Source of the DNA: an uncultured Acetatifactor sp.
GTDB taxonomy: Bacteria; Bacillota; Clostridia; Lachnospirales; Lachnospiraceae
DNA length: 28,968 bases
NCBI GenBank assembly: GCA_910584435.1
Contig: CAJUAP010000052.1
Location: 1-28,968, forward strand
Reading direction: 5' to 3'
Part shown: one piece after another, positions 14,449 through 22,307 of the stretch
Position numbering within the stretch: the stretch's first letter is position 1
Layout of the letters: every line of letters starts with the position of its first letter
Program-made: the position numbers and the translations under genes
The notes under the pieces: generated by a model
What the model was told of the DNA's origin: nothing
The model's input: the letters and a program-made list of their open reading frames with translations, nothing else
The model's database searches: none

Positions 14449-14502
14449 ATGAAGATTCATATCATAATGAAACTTCGTATCATAAGCGGAATGATGGTTT
14501 GA
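14449..14502 (+). repeat. 18-bp ATG-bearing repeat, two units, in a short leader ORF
   Basis: ATGAAGATTCATATCATA (14449-14466) and ATGAAACTTCGTATCATA (14467-14484) are tandem 18-bp units, with part of another unit before them (TGTATCACA). They lie in the 119-base gap before the ABC ATPase and open a 17-codon frame ending at TGA 14500-14502 (MKIHIIMKLRIISGMMV). No clear RBS precedes it, so translation is unproven. Confidence 0.5.
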
Positions 14503-14546
14503 TAAATATAAAGAAGCTGTGCCGGCACAGCGGAAGTGAGGAAAAC

Positions 14547-15179
14547 ATGGAAAATGCGGTTATCGTGGAAGATATAGTAAAGTCTTTTAAGGGCATCCGG
14601 GTACTGGATCATGTGAACATTTCTTTTGAAAAAGGCAAGATCCATGGCATTATTGGCAGGAATGGTTCGGGCAAGACAGTCCTTATTAAGATAATATGCG
14701 GTCTGGTGCAGCCGGATGAGGGGCATGTGCGGGTGAATGGGAAAGAGATTGGGAAGGATGTGGATTTCCCGGAAAATATAGGTGTCATTATAGAGGCTCC
14801 CGGCTTTCTGCCTTCTTTAAGTGCCTATAAAAATCTGGACTATCTGGCATCCTTAAGGGGCGTGATCGGGAAAGAGCAGATCCGCAGTGCCATATCTGCG
14901 GTAGGGCTTGATCCGGATGATAAAAAGCATGTGGGAAAGTATTCCCTGGGAATGAAACAGCGACTGGGGATAGCACAGGCAATCATGGAAGACCCGGATA
15001 TACTGATTCTGGACGAACCTATGAATGCACTGGACAAGAGTGGTGTGGCAGAGATCAGGGAGCTGCTGTTACGTCTGAAAGGAGAAGGGAAAACAATCCT
15101 GATCGTGTCACACAATCCAGAGGATATCCATATGCTGTGCGACACAGTACATGAAATGGACGGAGGAAAATTGTGCTGA
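14547..15179 (+). CDS. ABC transporter ATP-binding protein (BcrA/ABC-2 type)
   Basis: A 210-residue ATPase, last gene of the sigma-factor operon. Walker A is GRNGSGKTVLIKI. The Q-loop position reads IIEAPGFLPSLSAYKNL, with Glu in place of Gln as in BcrA/LanF-type ATPases. The signature is YSLGMKQRLGIAQAI, Walker B ILILDEPMNALD, switch His ILIVSHNPED. The SLGMKQRLGIA signature is typical of ATPases that pair with small ABC-2 membrane subunits in bacitracin and lantibiotic self-protection. It is short, lacking the C-terminal extension of full BcrA. ATG 14547 follows AGTGAGGA; the open frame goes back to 14307 across the repeat but has no RBS. Works with the three membrane proteins at 12022-14427 (inference). 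Confidence 0.88.
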   Translation: MENAVIVEDIVKSFKGIRVLDHVNISFEKGKIHGIIGRNGSGKTVLIKIICGLVQPDEGHVRVNGKEIGKDVDFPENIGVIIEAPGFLPSLSAYKNLDYLASLRGVIGKEQIRSAISAVGLDPDDKKHVGKYSLGMKQRLGIAQAIMEDPDILILDEPMNALDKSGVAEIRELLLRLKGEGKTILIVSHNPEDIHMLCDTVHEMDGGKLC

Positions 15180-15203
15180 TTTTTCGGGTGTTCTCCCAGT
15201 GTT

Positions 15204-15275
15204 AAGTGCCTTCCCCGGTTTTTTATCTGTCTTTCGGGGAAAAAATCTGTATGTCGGGATGAAGTGAATGATATT
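15204..15275 (+). promoter_or_regulatory. Direct-repeat promoter element, copy C
   Basis: ATCTGTCTTTCGGGG (15225-15239) and ATCTGTATGTCGGGA (15245-15259) are 20 bp apart. The 55 bases 15204-15258 are identical to 8874-8928, including the right arm of the terminator. The left arm is missing, so read-through from the upstream ABC genes may be possible here. GATATT (15270-15275) is a weak -10 candidate. It controls 15287-18255. Confidence 0.55.
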
Positions 15276-15286
15276 TAGAGGGGATT

Positions 15287-16138
15287 ATGTTACAGTTAAA
15301 CTATTTGAAAAACGAAACGGAGGAAAACGCTTTGAAAAGGATAGTGATAACTTTTATAGAATGTATATGCTTTTTCTTAGGGTGGGCAATATTGTCAGCG
15401 GTGTTGCCTTTGTCCAATTCGGATAATCCTGCTGTATGGAGATTATGGGCAGAAATCACACCGTTGTTGTCAATTATAGCATTTACATTCATTTTTTGGT
15501 TAATTGAAAAGAAAACTATAAAATTACAACTTTTTAATAATCCAGTAAAAGGAACTATGATAGGAATTATAACGGGAATTTTGTGGTTAGGTTTTCCAGT
15601 TGTTATTATGAAGTTGATGGGAGTTATAGATTTTAGCAGAAAGAATGATATTCCTTTATTTTTCGTATGGGTATTGGCGGCTTTTCTGAATGTTATCATG
15701 CAGGAACTGCTTGTGAGGGGCTTACTTTATCAAATGCTGAAACAAAAGTATAATATCGTGGTTTCTACCATAGTAACCACGACGCTGTTTACATTATTGC
15801 ATGGAGGCGCATTTGAGGCGGGCGTGGTTCCGGTAGTGAATATTCTCACAATGAGTCTGCTTATGACGGTTATTTTGGAATATAGCGGTTCTCTTATAGC
15901 ACCAACAGTCATGCACTTTATATGGAATGGGATAGGTGCGTTAGTATTAGGTGGTGTGTCACTGGCAGATGATTACCCGCATCTGCTGAATATGACCTTT
16001 TCAGGAAGTGACCTTTTATCTGGCGGGGAATGTAAAATAGAAGGAAGTATTGTTGTTTTGGCAGTTAATGTCATACTGCTTGCAGTATTTATCGGATTAC
16101 AGAGAAAAAATAGGAATGGTATAGCAGATCATGTATAA
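15287..16138 (+). CDS. CPBP-family (Abi/CAAX) intramembrane protease homologue
   Basis: A 283-residue membrane protein with about eight TMs. The CPBP motifs are present. Motif 1, normally EExxxR, reads Q139-E140-LLVR144, motif 2 is FTLLH172, and motif 3 is H210FIWN214. So one of the two paired glutamates is replaced by Gln; activity may be altered, though some homologues vary here. Such proteins serve as bacteriocin self-immunity factors next to LytTR quorum-sensing regulators in lactic acid bacteria. The same neighbour (LytTR regulator, 16207) follows here. RBS AGAGGGG lies 3-4 bases before ATG 15287. The direct-repeat element C is just upstream. Confidence 0.82.
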   Translation: MLQLNYLKNETEENALKRIVITFIECICFFLGWAILSAVLPLSNSDNPAVWRLWAEITPLLSIIAFTFIFWLIEKKTIKLQLFNNPVKGTMIGIITGILWLGFPVVIMKLMGVIDFSRKNDIPLFFVWVLAAFLNVIMQELLVRGLLYQMLKQKYNIVVSTIVTTTLFTLLHGGAFEAGVVPVVNILTMSLLMTVILEYSGSLIAPTVMHFIWNGIGALVLGGVSLADDYPHLLNMTFSGSDLLSGGECKIEGSIVVLAVNVILLAVFIGLQRKNRNGIADHV

Positions 16139-16206
16139 TAATAAGGGGTATTGCATCCACACCACAGTACCAATCCCAACCATAAATCAGCAAAGGAGGC
16201 ACACCA

Positions 16207-16959
16207 ATGCTTCAGATAGCAGTCTGCGAGGATGAACAGGCGGACAGGGATCACCTCATAGGCATCCTGAAACCGCTTTTAGACAAATACATAGAATCAG
16301 AAGAATACCGGATCACAAACTTTACCTCTGGCGGGGAGTTGTTACAGTCGGATGACAGCTTCCACCTGGTCTTCATGGATATTATGATGGAGGGCAGGAA
16401 TGGAATCGAAACAGGGCAGGAGCTTTACAGCAGGAACCATTCTGCAAAGATCATATACATCACCAATTTCGGGCAATACTGCATGGATGCAGTGAATACC
16501 GTACACGCCTTTGCTTTTCTGGAAAAGCCAGTATCAGCGGCAGCGCTGGAGGAACAGCTGCAGGCATTTTTGCGGCAATACCGGAAAGAAGAAGTGCGGC
16601 TGGAGTTTAAGAACGTATCCTATGAGGAAAACGGCGTCCTGTCGGAAAAGCCTGTCCTGTTGCTTCCCGTTGATACGATCCTGTACTTTGAATACATCAA
16701 GGCGAAAAAGAAGGTCAAAATCGTAACGGAAAATATGGTGTACGAGTATCCGGATGCCATCAGCGGGCTGGAGGAGCGGATGCAGCCTTACGGTTTTGAG
16801 ACGAGCTGCCGGGGCATCCTTGTAAACCTTAAAAATGTGGCAAAGACAAAGGGATATGAGGTCGTGTTGAAAAACGGCACGTCGGTGCCGCTGTCACAGA
16901 AGCGGGTGGCGCAGTTCAAGGAACGGCTCAACGAATATATCCATAGCAGTGGGGAGTAA
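16207..16959 (+). CDS. LytTR-family response regulator (AgrA/ComE type)
   Basis: A 250-residue transcription regulator. The receiver domain (about 1-120) has acidic residues CEDEQADRDH, phosphoacceptor Asp58 in LVFMDIMMEGRNGIETG and Lys in FLEKPVSAAALEEQL. The C-terminal LytTR domain (about 135-245) contains LPVDTILYFEYIKAKKKVKIV and FETSCRGILVNLKNVAKTKGYEVVLKNGTSVPLSQKRVAQFKERL, with the classic R-x-x-LVNL-x-x-V pattern. LytTR proteins bind pairs of short direct repeats about two helical turns apart. The five direct-repeat elements in this window have that geometry. RBS AAAGGAGG. The kinase starts 3 bases after the stop. No AgrD-like peptide or AgrB processing gene is visible. Confidence 0.92.
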   Translation: MLQIAVCEDEQADRDHLIGILKPLLDKYIESEEYRITNFTSGGELLQSDDSFHLVFMDIMMEGRNGIETGQELYSRNHSAKIIYITNFGQYCMDAVNTVHAFAFLEKPVSAAALEEQLQAFLRQYRKEEVRLEFKNVSYEENGVLSEKPVLLLPVDTILYFEYIKAKKKVKIVTENMVYEYPDAISGLEERMQPYGFETSCRGILVNLKNVAKTKGYEVVLKNGTSVPLSQKRVAQFKERLNEYIHSSGE

Positions 16960-16962
16960 GGC

Positions 16963-18255
16963 ATGGAAAATTTAGTATATCTGTTCAGTTGCTTTCTGTC
17001 ATGTGTGATCATTGCCGGGCTGATGTTCCAGTTCATGGGCGACCGTTATGGGAAAGCCTTTGAAAATCCGTGGATTTACCGGATTGCCGCCGCTGCTGTC
17101 GTGGTGATCGTGACGCTGGTAAACTTAAAGCATAACACATGGTGGAATATGGGGACAAATTTTCTGGTGTTCGGCATTGTCAGTTTTATCTTTTATGAGG
17201 ATAAAAGCGACAGGAGATACTGGCGGGTGGTGGAATCGGAATGCTTTTTTATTATGATTGCATTGTTTGAGGGCATCGGTGTGTTTGGGATTGACCTTTT
17301 GATGGAAAAACTTTCACTTATGCCGGAGGATGTGGTGATCACGGGCAGCATAGAGGTGGCTTTTTCAAAGCTGGTGTTGATCTTCTTTTACTATGCCCTG
17401 ATGAGACGGCTGTGGAAAAAGGATTACAGGCAGAGCCGGACGCAGATGATTCTTTACTTTGTCATGTTTTTATACAGTGTGTTCAATTTTATCATCCTTG
17501 TAACAGCGGCTACAAGGAAAGCAGACTATTTACTGATATGTGCAAACCTATGCTGCGTTGTCTTTGCGAACTTATACCTGTTTTACGCCCTGAAAGTGGA
17601 GGATGAGAAGAACAGCATGGAGTTTCAGATTGCCATGATGAAACAGCAGGAGAGTATGCAGTTTGAGCATTATGAAAGGCAGCGGGAGAAATACGGAAAA
17701 TCTATTGAAGTCCTCCATGATGTCAGCAAACATATCCGCTCCATTGAGGAACTGTACCAGGCAGGCGTGACAGACAAGGCAATGGAATACACAAGGCAGA
17801 TCGGGGGCATCTTAAAGCCCCTTGTGCCGGAGGAATACTCTGACAATCCCATGCTGAACATCCTTCTTGCGGACAGGAAGCAGGCGGCGGAGAGCATGGG
17901 CATCCGGTTCGTGGTAAAGGTGGAAAGCACAGGGCTTGGGTTCATAGAGCCGGTGGATGTGACAACGCTCTTTGGAAACCTGCTGGAAAATGCAATGCAG
18001 GCTGCCTTGAAGTGCAGCGGGGAGCGATATATCAAGGTGCATATCAAAAACTATAATGAGATGCTTTCCATCCGCATTGAGAACAGCGTGGAACAGGAAG
18101 TAAGGATAAAGAACGGCAGACCAGTAAGCACAGGCGGGAGGGGCACTGGCATCGGCTGTCTGAATGTGCAGCGGTGTGTGGAGAAATACGGTGGCAGTGT
18201 CCTCTATAAAAACGGTAACGGGAAATTTTACAGCGACGTGATCCTGAACCGATAG
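16963..18255 (+). CDS. GHKL-type sensor histidine kinase (AgrC-like), partner of 16207
   Basis: A 430-residue membrane kinase. About six TMs fill residues 1-205 (starting LVYLFSCFLSCVIIAGLMFQF), then a coiled stretch rich in Gln/Met/Glu (MAMMKQQESMQFEHYERQRE-type). The phosphorylation region VLHDVSKHIRSIEELY carries the His in HDVSKH. The GHKL ATPase has the N-box LFGNLLENAMQAAL and the G-box GGRGTGIGCLNVQRCVEKYGG. This architecture (polytopic sensor without HAMP, GHKL domain) is that of AgrC/ComD/VirS peptide receptors. The signal is unknown and no pheromone gene is seen nearby. In operon with the LytTR regulator. Confidence 0.9.
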   Translation: MENLVYLFSCFLSCVIIAGLMFQFMGDRYGKAFENPWIYRIAAAAVVVIVTLVNLKHNTWWNMGTNFLVFGIVSFIFYEDKSDRRYWRVVESECFFIMIALFEGIGVFGIDLLMEKLSLMPEDVVITGSIEVAFSKLVLIFFYYALMRRLWKKDYRQSRTQMILYFVMFLYSVFNFIILVTAATRKADYLLICANLCCVVFANLYLFYALKVEDEKNSMEFQIAMMKQQESMQFEHYERQREKYGKSIEVLHDVSKHIRSIEELYQAGVTDKAMEYTRQIGGILKPLVPEEYSDNPMLNILLADRKQAAESMGIRFVVKVESTGLGFIEPVDVTTLFGNLLENAMQAALKCSGERYIKVHIKNYNEMLSIRIENSVEQEVRIKNGRPVSTGGRGTGIGCLNVQRCVEKYGGSVLYKNGNGKFYSDVILNR

Positions 18256-18325
18256 GCGGAAAAGCGTAACCCATAAGGTGGATTTGGGATCAGTTTAGAG
18301 CATTTTAGCGAAAAAATATAAAAAA

Positions 18326-18372
18326 ATCTGTACTTCGGGGAAAAAATCTGTACCTCGGAATCAAGTTATAGG
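18326..18372 (+). promoter_or_regulatory. Direct-repeat promoter element, copy D
   Basis: ATCTGTACTTCGGGG (18326-18340) and ATCTGTACCTCGGAA (18346-18360) are 20 bp apart in unrelated flanking DNA, so the repeats themselves are conserved. TATAGG (18367-18372) or GATAAT (18392-18397) may serve as -10. It precedes the 18470 gene. Confidence 0.5.
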
Positions 18373-18469
18373 GTTTTATGTTCAGATTTCCGATAATTAA
18401 AATAACAGTGCAGTATATGTACCAAAAATGAAAACGGATTTTAAGAACAGGTTCAAGGAGGACAAAATT

Positions 18470-19180
18470 ATGTCAAAAATAACAGATTATAGTTTTTTAT
18501 TTCAGAGCATGTTTGGAACAAAAAGCACAAAAGGTACGAGTATTATAGGCAGCTTTCAGTTGTCTCAGTTAAACAGCAGCTCTATACAGTCACAGTTAAA
18601 AGCGGCGGGCATTGATACGAACAGCAAGCAATATAAGGCTGCAATAAAAGAGATGATGCAGGCAGGAAATGGTGCAATGTACACAAATATCCAGTGCATT
18701 AAAAATTCCATGAAGTGTTACGATAAGGACGGAGATTATATCAATCCCAGAAACGGACTTGCCGGACTTGTGCTAACAGACGAAAATGCAGGTCGCCAGA
18801 AGCGCATCATTTCTATTTCGGAGAGCAGCAAAGATGAGATGTTTGAACAAACGAAAAAGGAATTTTTGCAAGAAAATGGTGTCTTGAATGGCGATACGAC
18901 AAAGCGCAGGGATGTATATGACAATCTGTACAGAAAGACAAAGAAAGATGACCGCTTAGCGGCAGGGTATACGATGGAGCAGTATGAACGGGCATATCGG
19001 CAGGCGTTCTTGGATGCCGCAAAGAAAGCTGATCCTAAGTGGGAAATTGGAAAGCCGATTCCGTCCGGGGCATTGGACGGCATTACAAGGGAAAGTGTAG
19101 AAAGCCAGCTTGCCAAAAGCGGTAACAAACTTTTGAAAAGGTCATCTGTTTCGGGCAGTTCATTAGATATACAGGTATAA
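18470..19180 (+). CDS. DUF3879-like protein, unknown function
   Basis: A 236-residue protein without signal peptide or TM. It starts MSKITDYSFLFQSMFG with RBS AAGGAGG at 18455-18461; the earlier in-frame ATG at 18428 has none. A conserved-looking block runs DKDGDYINPRNGLAGLVLTD, then SSKDEMFEQTKKEFLQENG, then MEQYERAYRQAFLDAAKKADPKWEIGKPIPSGALDGITRESVE. I recall this pattern from a Lachnospiraceae family of unknown role (DUF3879, first described from Eubacterium rectale), but cannot check it. It is controlled by element D, so probably part of the same regulon. Ser/Thr-rich N-terminus and Lys-rich middle; no catalytic motif. Export by a non-classical route is possible but unproven. Confidence 0.55.
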   Translation: MSKITDYSFLFQSMFGTKSTKGTSIIGSFQLSQLNSSSIQSQLKAAGIDTNSKQYKAAIKEMMQAGNGAMYTNIQCIKNSMKCYDKDGDYINPRNGLAGLVLTDENAGRQKRIISISESSKDEMFEQTKKEFLQENGVLNGDTTKRRDVYDNLYRKTKKDDRLAAGYTMEQYERAYRQAFLDAAKKADPKWEIGKPIPSGALDGITRESVESQLAKSGNKLLKRSSVSGSSLDIQV

Positions 19181-19196
19181 AGTACATATTTTTGAG

Positions 19197-19237
19197 GGCG
19201 TACTACGTTTCGTATAAATGTGCAAATGCAGTACGCC
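19197..19237 (+). terminator. Terminator-like hairpin
   Basis: GGCGTACT (19197-19204) pairs with AGTACGCC (19230-19237), followed by TTTCC. The T-run is short, so it may be only partial, leaving some read-through into the 19296 gene. Confidence 0.45.
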
Positions 19238-19295
19238 TTTCCATATATGACAGATAATAGGCGTGTAAAGGCTGTTTATCGGGGAGGTGGATTTC

Positions 19296-19958
19296 ATGAG
19301 CGTATCAGTAAGTGGATCTGTCAGCAGCATAAAGGATGTTACCATTGCAACAACCGGAAAGGGAGAGCCGAACTGGTCTTACATCCCGTCCGCAGGGAAA
19401 TCTAATAAATCAAAGGCGGAGTTTACCAGTGAAATCAGGGAACTGGCAAAAAAGGCAGCCGTAGCGGGCAGCAAGGTGGAATCAGAGCAGATTTCCAGAC
19501 AGGTTCTCCAGTTAAGGGCGGAATATTTATCTGATGTTGCACCGGACAGGAAGATGCTGTATCAACAGGCTAAAAATGCCATAAAAAATCAAAATAATAA
19601 CCCTAAATGTAAGGGGATTGGGGAATTGACATTATTGGATTTTCTGGAGGCGGCTGATGGCAGGGGAAGCGCTCTTGCTGAAAAAAGGGTTGCATTGGCA
19701 GGTGGCGGTACGTTGACTTGTCCGGTTTTAACAACGGGTGGTTATGGTGCTGTGATTGAATGCCAGGGTGTAAAAGCCCTGTCCAACACAGGCAATGGGT
19801 GGAGTTATGAAATGACGCCGGCAGAGCTTGCCAAAAAGAATGAATTTTATGCGATTTATTGGGCAGAGTATCGCTCTGTTAAGAATAGCGTAGGGGCAGA
19901 ACTTTCAGAACTGCCGGATTATCTGGAGGATAAGCATTTTTTTGACAGGAAAGCATAG
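19296..19958 (+). CDS. Unrecognised protein, probably paired with the 18470 gene
   Basis: A 220-residue soluble protein. ATG 19296 (MSVSVSGSVSSIKDVTIATT) follows GGGGAGGTGG; an in-frame ATG at 19287 lies within that RBS. The Ser/Thr-rich start is followed by a helical, Lys/Glu-rich middle (about 45-100, KAEFTSEIRELAKKAAVAG, VESEQISRQVLQLRAEYLSDVAPDR), a GG-rich beta segment (about 130-165: ALAGGGTLTCPVLTTGGYGAVIE) and a helical end. It contains two Cys. I do not recognise the family. The style (soluble, Ser-rich N-terminus, helical core) resembles 18470 and the frameshifted 21775 gene, and the three probably formed one cluster before the 20020-21731 pair entered (inference). Confidence 0.55.
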   Translation: MSVSVSGSVSSIKDVTIATTGKGEPNWSYIPSAGKSNKSKAEFTSEIRELAKKAAVAGSKVESEQISRQVLQLRAEYLSDVAPDRKMLYQQAKNAIKNQNNNPKCKGIGELTLLDFLEAADGRGSALAEKRVALAGGGTLTCPVLTTGGYGAVIECQGVKALSNTGNGWSYEMTPAELAKKNEFYAIYWAEYRSVKNSVGAELSELPDYLEDKHFFDRKA

Positions 19959-20019
19959 ATATGTAGTTTTTTGAAAAGTTGAATATTAAGAAAGATAAAT
20001 TGGGATTTGGGGAAATGCC

Positions 20020-20625
20020 ATGAATAAGAAAACAGAAGAATCAAGAATTGCCTACAATAAAATAGCATCTGAATATGATACATCGAAAGAAGGATATTAT
20101 ACCCGATTTCATATTAAGGAACTATCTAATACAATAGATTTGAGTGAGGGAGATATCGTTCTTGATGTTGCATGTGGAAATGGAACTCTGTTGCAGGAAT
20201 TATCGAAAAAAGCAAAAATTCAAGCACATGGATTAGATGTATCAGAGAATATGATTCATGTTGCAAAAATGCGTTATCCTAATATAAATTTTAAGGTACA
20301 GTCATGTTATCCACTTGAATGGAGTGATGAAAGTATTGATATTATAACGGTATGTTGTGCATTTCATCATTTTGATAATCCGCAAGGATTTGTGAATGAA
20401 TGTAAAAGAGTTTTAAAGAAAAATGGTACAGTGTATATAGCTGACCCAAACTTTGGAGTATTACTTAGGTTTTTTGCAAATAAATTTTGGTTTCCCGTTT
20501 CAAAAAGTGGAGATGTGAGGGTATACAGTCCAAAAGAGTTAGATGCAATTTTTTATAATTCTGGATTTAAAGCAGTACAGATTTATAGAAAGAACAAGGG
20601 AGTGTTTCTTAAAGCTAAAAAGTAA
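20020..20625 (+). CDS. Class I SAM-dependent methyltransferase (UbiE/MenG-like)
   Basis: A 201-residue methyltransferase of the Methyltransf_11 type. Motif I VLDVACGNGTLLQEL (about residues 47-61) binds S-adenosylmethionine. Acidic Asp in HGLDVSENMIHVAKMRYPN (motif II) and VCCAFHHFDNPQGFVNECKRVLKKNG (motifs III-IV) follow. The substrate cannot be told. The next gene encodes a polyprenyl diphosphate synthase, and the pair recalls menG-hepT of menaquinone synthesis, but no other quinone genes are in the window. The gene is clearly more AT-rich than its neighbours, including the synthase, which suggests separate acquisition. The C-terminus is short. Confidence 0.8.
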   Translation: MNKKTEESRIAYNKIASEYDTSKEGYYTRFHIKELSNTIDLSEGDIVLDVACGNGTLLQELSKKAKIQAHGLDVSENMIHVAKMRYPNINFKVQSCYPLEWSDESIDIITVCCAFHHFDNPQGFVNECKRVLKKNGTVYIADPNFGVLLRFFANKFWFPVSKSGDVRVYSPKELDAIFYNSGFKAVQIYRKNKGVFLKAKK

Positions 20626-20702
20626 AAACAAATTTAAGTTTGTCGAGAAGAAACAACACTGATATATAAGACATACAAATCAGGACTTGAAGGTAAAGGA
20701 AC

Positions 20703-21731
20703 ATGGAAAATCGGAATAGTAGCGAATATGAAATAATGGATTTAGAAGGCTTGTCACTGCTCGAATCGGAATTGGCGCGAGTCAACCAGCACATTGAACG
20801 GATGTTCCGGTCACAGAATCCATCGATGCAAAAGATTTTACAGTGGGTTCTGCAGGCGCGTGGCAAGCAGCTGCGTCCTGTTTTGACGCTTTTGTGTGCA
20901 AAGTTGGCAGGGAAACAGATAGACGCCACCGAAATCGCGGCGGTGATTGAAATTTGTCATACCGCTTCGCTGTTGCACGACGATGTGATTGATGAGGCAG
21001 AACTCCGGCGCGGACAGCTCTCCGTCCAAAAAAAGTTTGGGCGTGAAATGGCGGTCTATGCGGGGGATTTTATGATTTTTTCCGCGATCAGCCGTACCAG
21101 TTTGGTCAACAAGCCGTGGTACCGGGAATTGTTTGGAAATTTGGAAATCTTGTGTGAAGGTGAGGTTGGGCAGTTCGACAACCGTTTCAATACCGGGATT
21201 TCCGAAGAACAGTATTTGCAGAATATTGTCGGGAAAACCTGTTCCGTATTCAGGATTGCCTGCCTTGCAGGTGCTTATGAAGGGAAATGTAATAAAGCCG
21301 AACGACAGGCAGCTGAACACTTCGCGGAAAGTCTGGGGCTTGCGTTCCAACTGCGGGACGACCTGATGGATTTCATTGCGACAGATGCGGATGCGGCAAA
21401 GACCGTCCACCAGGATTTTAGCTGCGGGTATTATACTCTTCCGGCAATTCATACATTTACATACCCAGGCTGCGGGGAACTGTTGCGAAAGATTGCGGCG
21501 GATCTCCAGTCAGGGGTGCGCTGCCGGGAGGAGGCAGTGGCGGAAATATCCAAACTGATTGAGGATGCGGACGGGTATGGATATACGATGCGGCTGATTC
21601 GCGGATACTGTGAAGAAGCGATCTGCGCCCTAAATGTCTTCCGGGATTCCGAGGCAAAACAATGTTTGAAACAGATTGTGGAAAGCGTTTGCAAAGGGGC
21701 GGAGCGTCTGATGGATAACTATATGTTGTAA
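20703..21731 (+). CDS. Trans-polyprenyl diphosphate synthase (HepT/IspB-like)
   Basis: A 342-residue isoprenyl chain elongating enzyme that adds isopentenyl diphosphate units to an allylic primer. RGKQLRPVLTLL (about 56) is the GKxxRP motif. The first Asp-rich motif is LLHDDVIDEAELRRG (Asp93, Asp94, Asp97); the second is FQLRDDLMDF (Asp219, Asp220, Asp223). Region after motif 2 is unusual: where relatives read GKxxGxDxxxGKxTLP, this one reads AKTVHQDFSCGYYTLP, with the second Lys lost. Length is typical. AAAGGA precedes ATG 20703. The gene is much more GC-rich than the adjacent methyltransferase. It sits within a cluster of DUF-type genes with no other isoprenoid gene, so its product's use is unclear. 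Confidence 0.85.
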   Translation: MENRNSSEYEIMDLEGLSLLESELARVNQHIERMFRSQNPSMQKILQWVLQARGKQLRPVLTLLCAKLAGKQIDATEIAAVIEICHTASLLHDDVIDEAELRRGQLSVQKKFGREMAVYAGDFMIFSAISRTSLVNKPWYRELFGNLEILCEGEVGQFDNRFNTGISEEQYLQNIVGKTCSVFRIACLAGAYEGKCNKAERQAAEHFAESLGLAFQLRDDLMDFIATDADAAKTVHQDFSCGYYTLPAIHTFTYPGCGELLRKIAADLQSGVRCREEAVAEISKLIEDADGYGYTMRLIRGYCEEAICALNVFRDSEAKQCLKQIVESVCKGAERLMDNYML

Positions 21732-21774
21732 GTGAGAGCAGTATATGCAGAACTTGTAAAATTGGAGGGGGAAA

Positions 21775-22289
21775 ATGGGTATCAATGGAATATTAGCAGA
21801 CTATTATCAGGCGGGATATGTGAACAGTAAAGCCGCAAAAGTAGAAGAAGGAAAGAGTTTTGCGGAGATTGCGACTCAGAAAGTGGCGGAGGCGGATAAA
21901 GAAATAGCACAGGAAAAGCCATCTGCTGTATTAGATGTGATTGGAGCAAATGCTCCAGATGAAGTGAAACACGCCTGGATGGAAGCAGAAAAAGAAACGG
22001 GTGTGCATATTACAAAATGTGGATTATATTAACTCCTGATGGAGAACACTCTTTTATGACAGCGGCAGGGGTTCAGACTGCTATCAGATGGGCGAAGGGT
22101 GAGTTGGAGCAGACTGATTTGTTGGGGAGTTCTGCCGAAAGTGCAATCGATGCAGTAAATAAGTGGATATATGATTTAGATCATCCGCTTGCAGGACAGC
22201 CAGTAAGGAGTATAGACGAACAGAGAATGATTATGCAGGAGAAGGCGTTCTATGAGGCGTTTCTTGAAAAGTTGAAGGAGCTTTCATGA
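21775..22289 (+). pseudogene. Frameshifted helical protein gene
   Basis: The first frame (21775-22032, RBS TTGGAGGGGG) gives MGINGILADYYQAGYV..., with SFAEIATQKVAEADKEI and PDEVKHAWMEAEKETGVHI, then stops at TAA 22030-22032. A second frame (22017-22289) continues directly with LTPDGEHSFMTAAGVQTAIRW, QTDLLGSSAESAIDAVNKWIYDLDHPL and RSIDEQRMIMQEKAFYEAFLEKL. Together they make about 170 residues that look like one protein: related Lachnospiraceae proteins continue from the PDEV..AW..A segment into the AIRWA..E..QTD.LGS..ESA segment. The frames overlap around 22017-22032, so one base has been lost or gained there. Either a pseudogene, a sequencing error, or programmed frameshifting; no slippery heptamer is obvious. 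Function unknown. Confidence 0.6.
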
Positions 22290-22307
22290 TGGAGGTAGGG
22301 AGGCAGT

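Noticed and set aside
20020..21731. Complete menaquinone or carotenoid gene cluster
   Set aside because: Only a methyltransferase and a prenyl synthase are present, with different base composition; no other pathway gene is visible.
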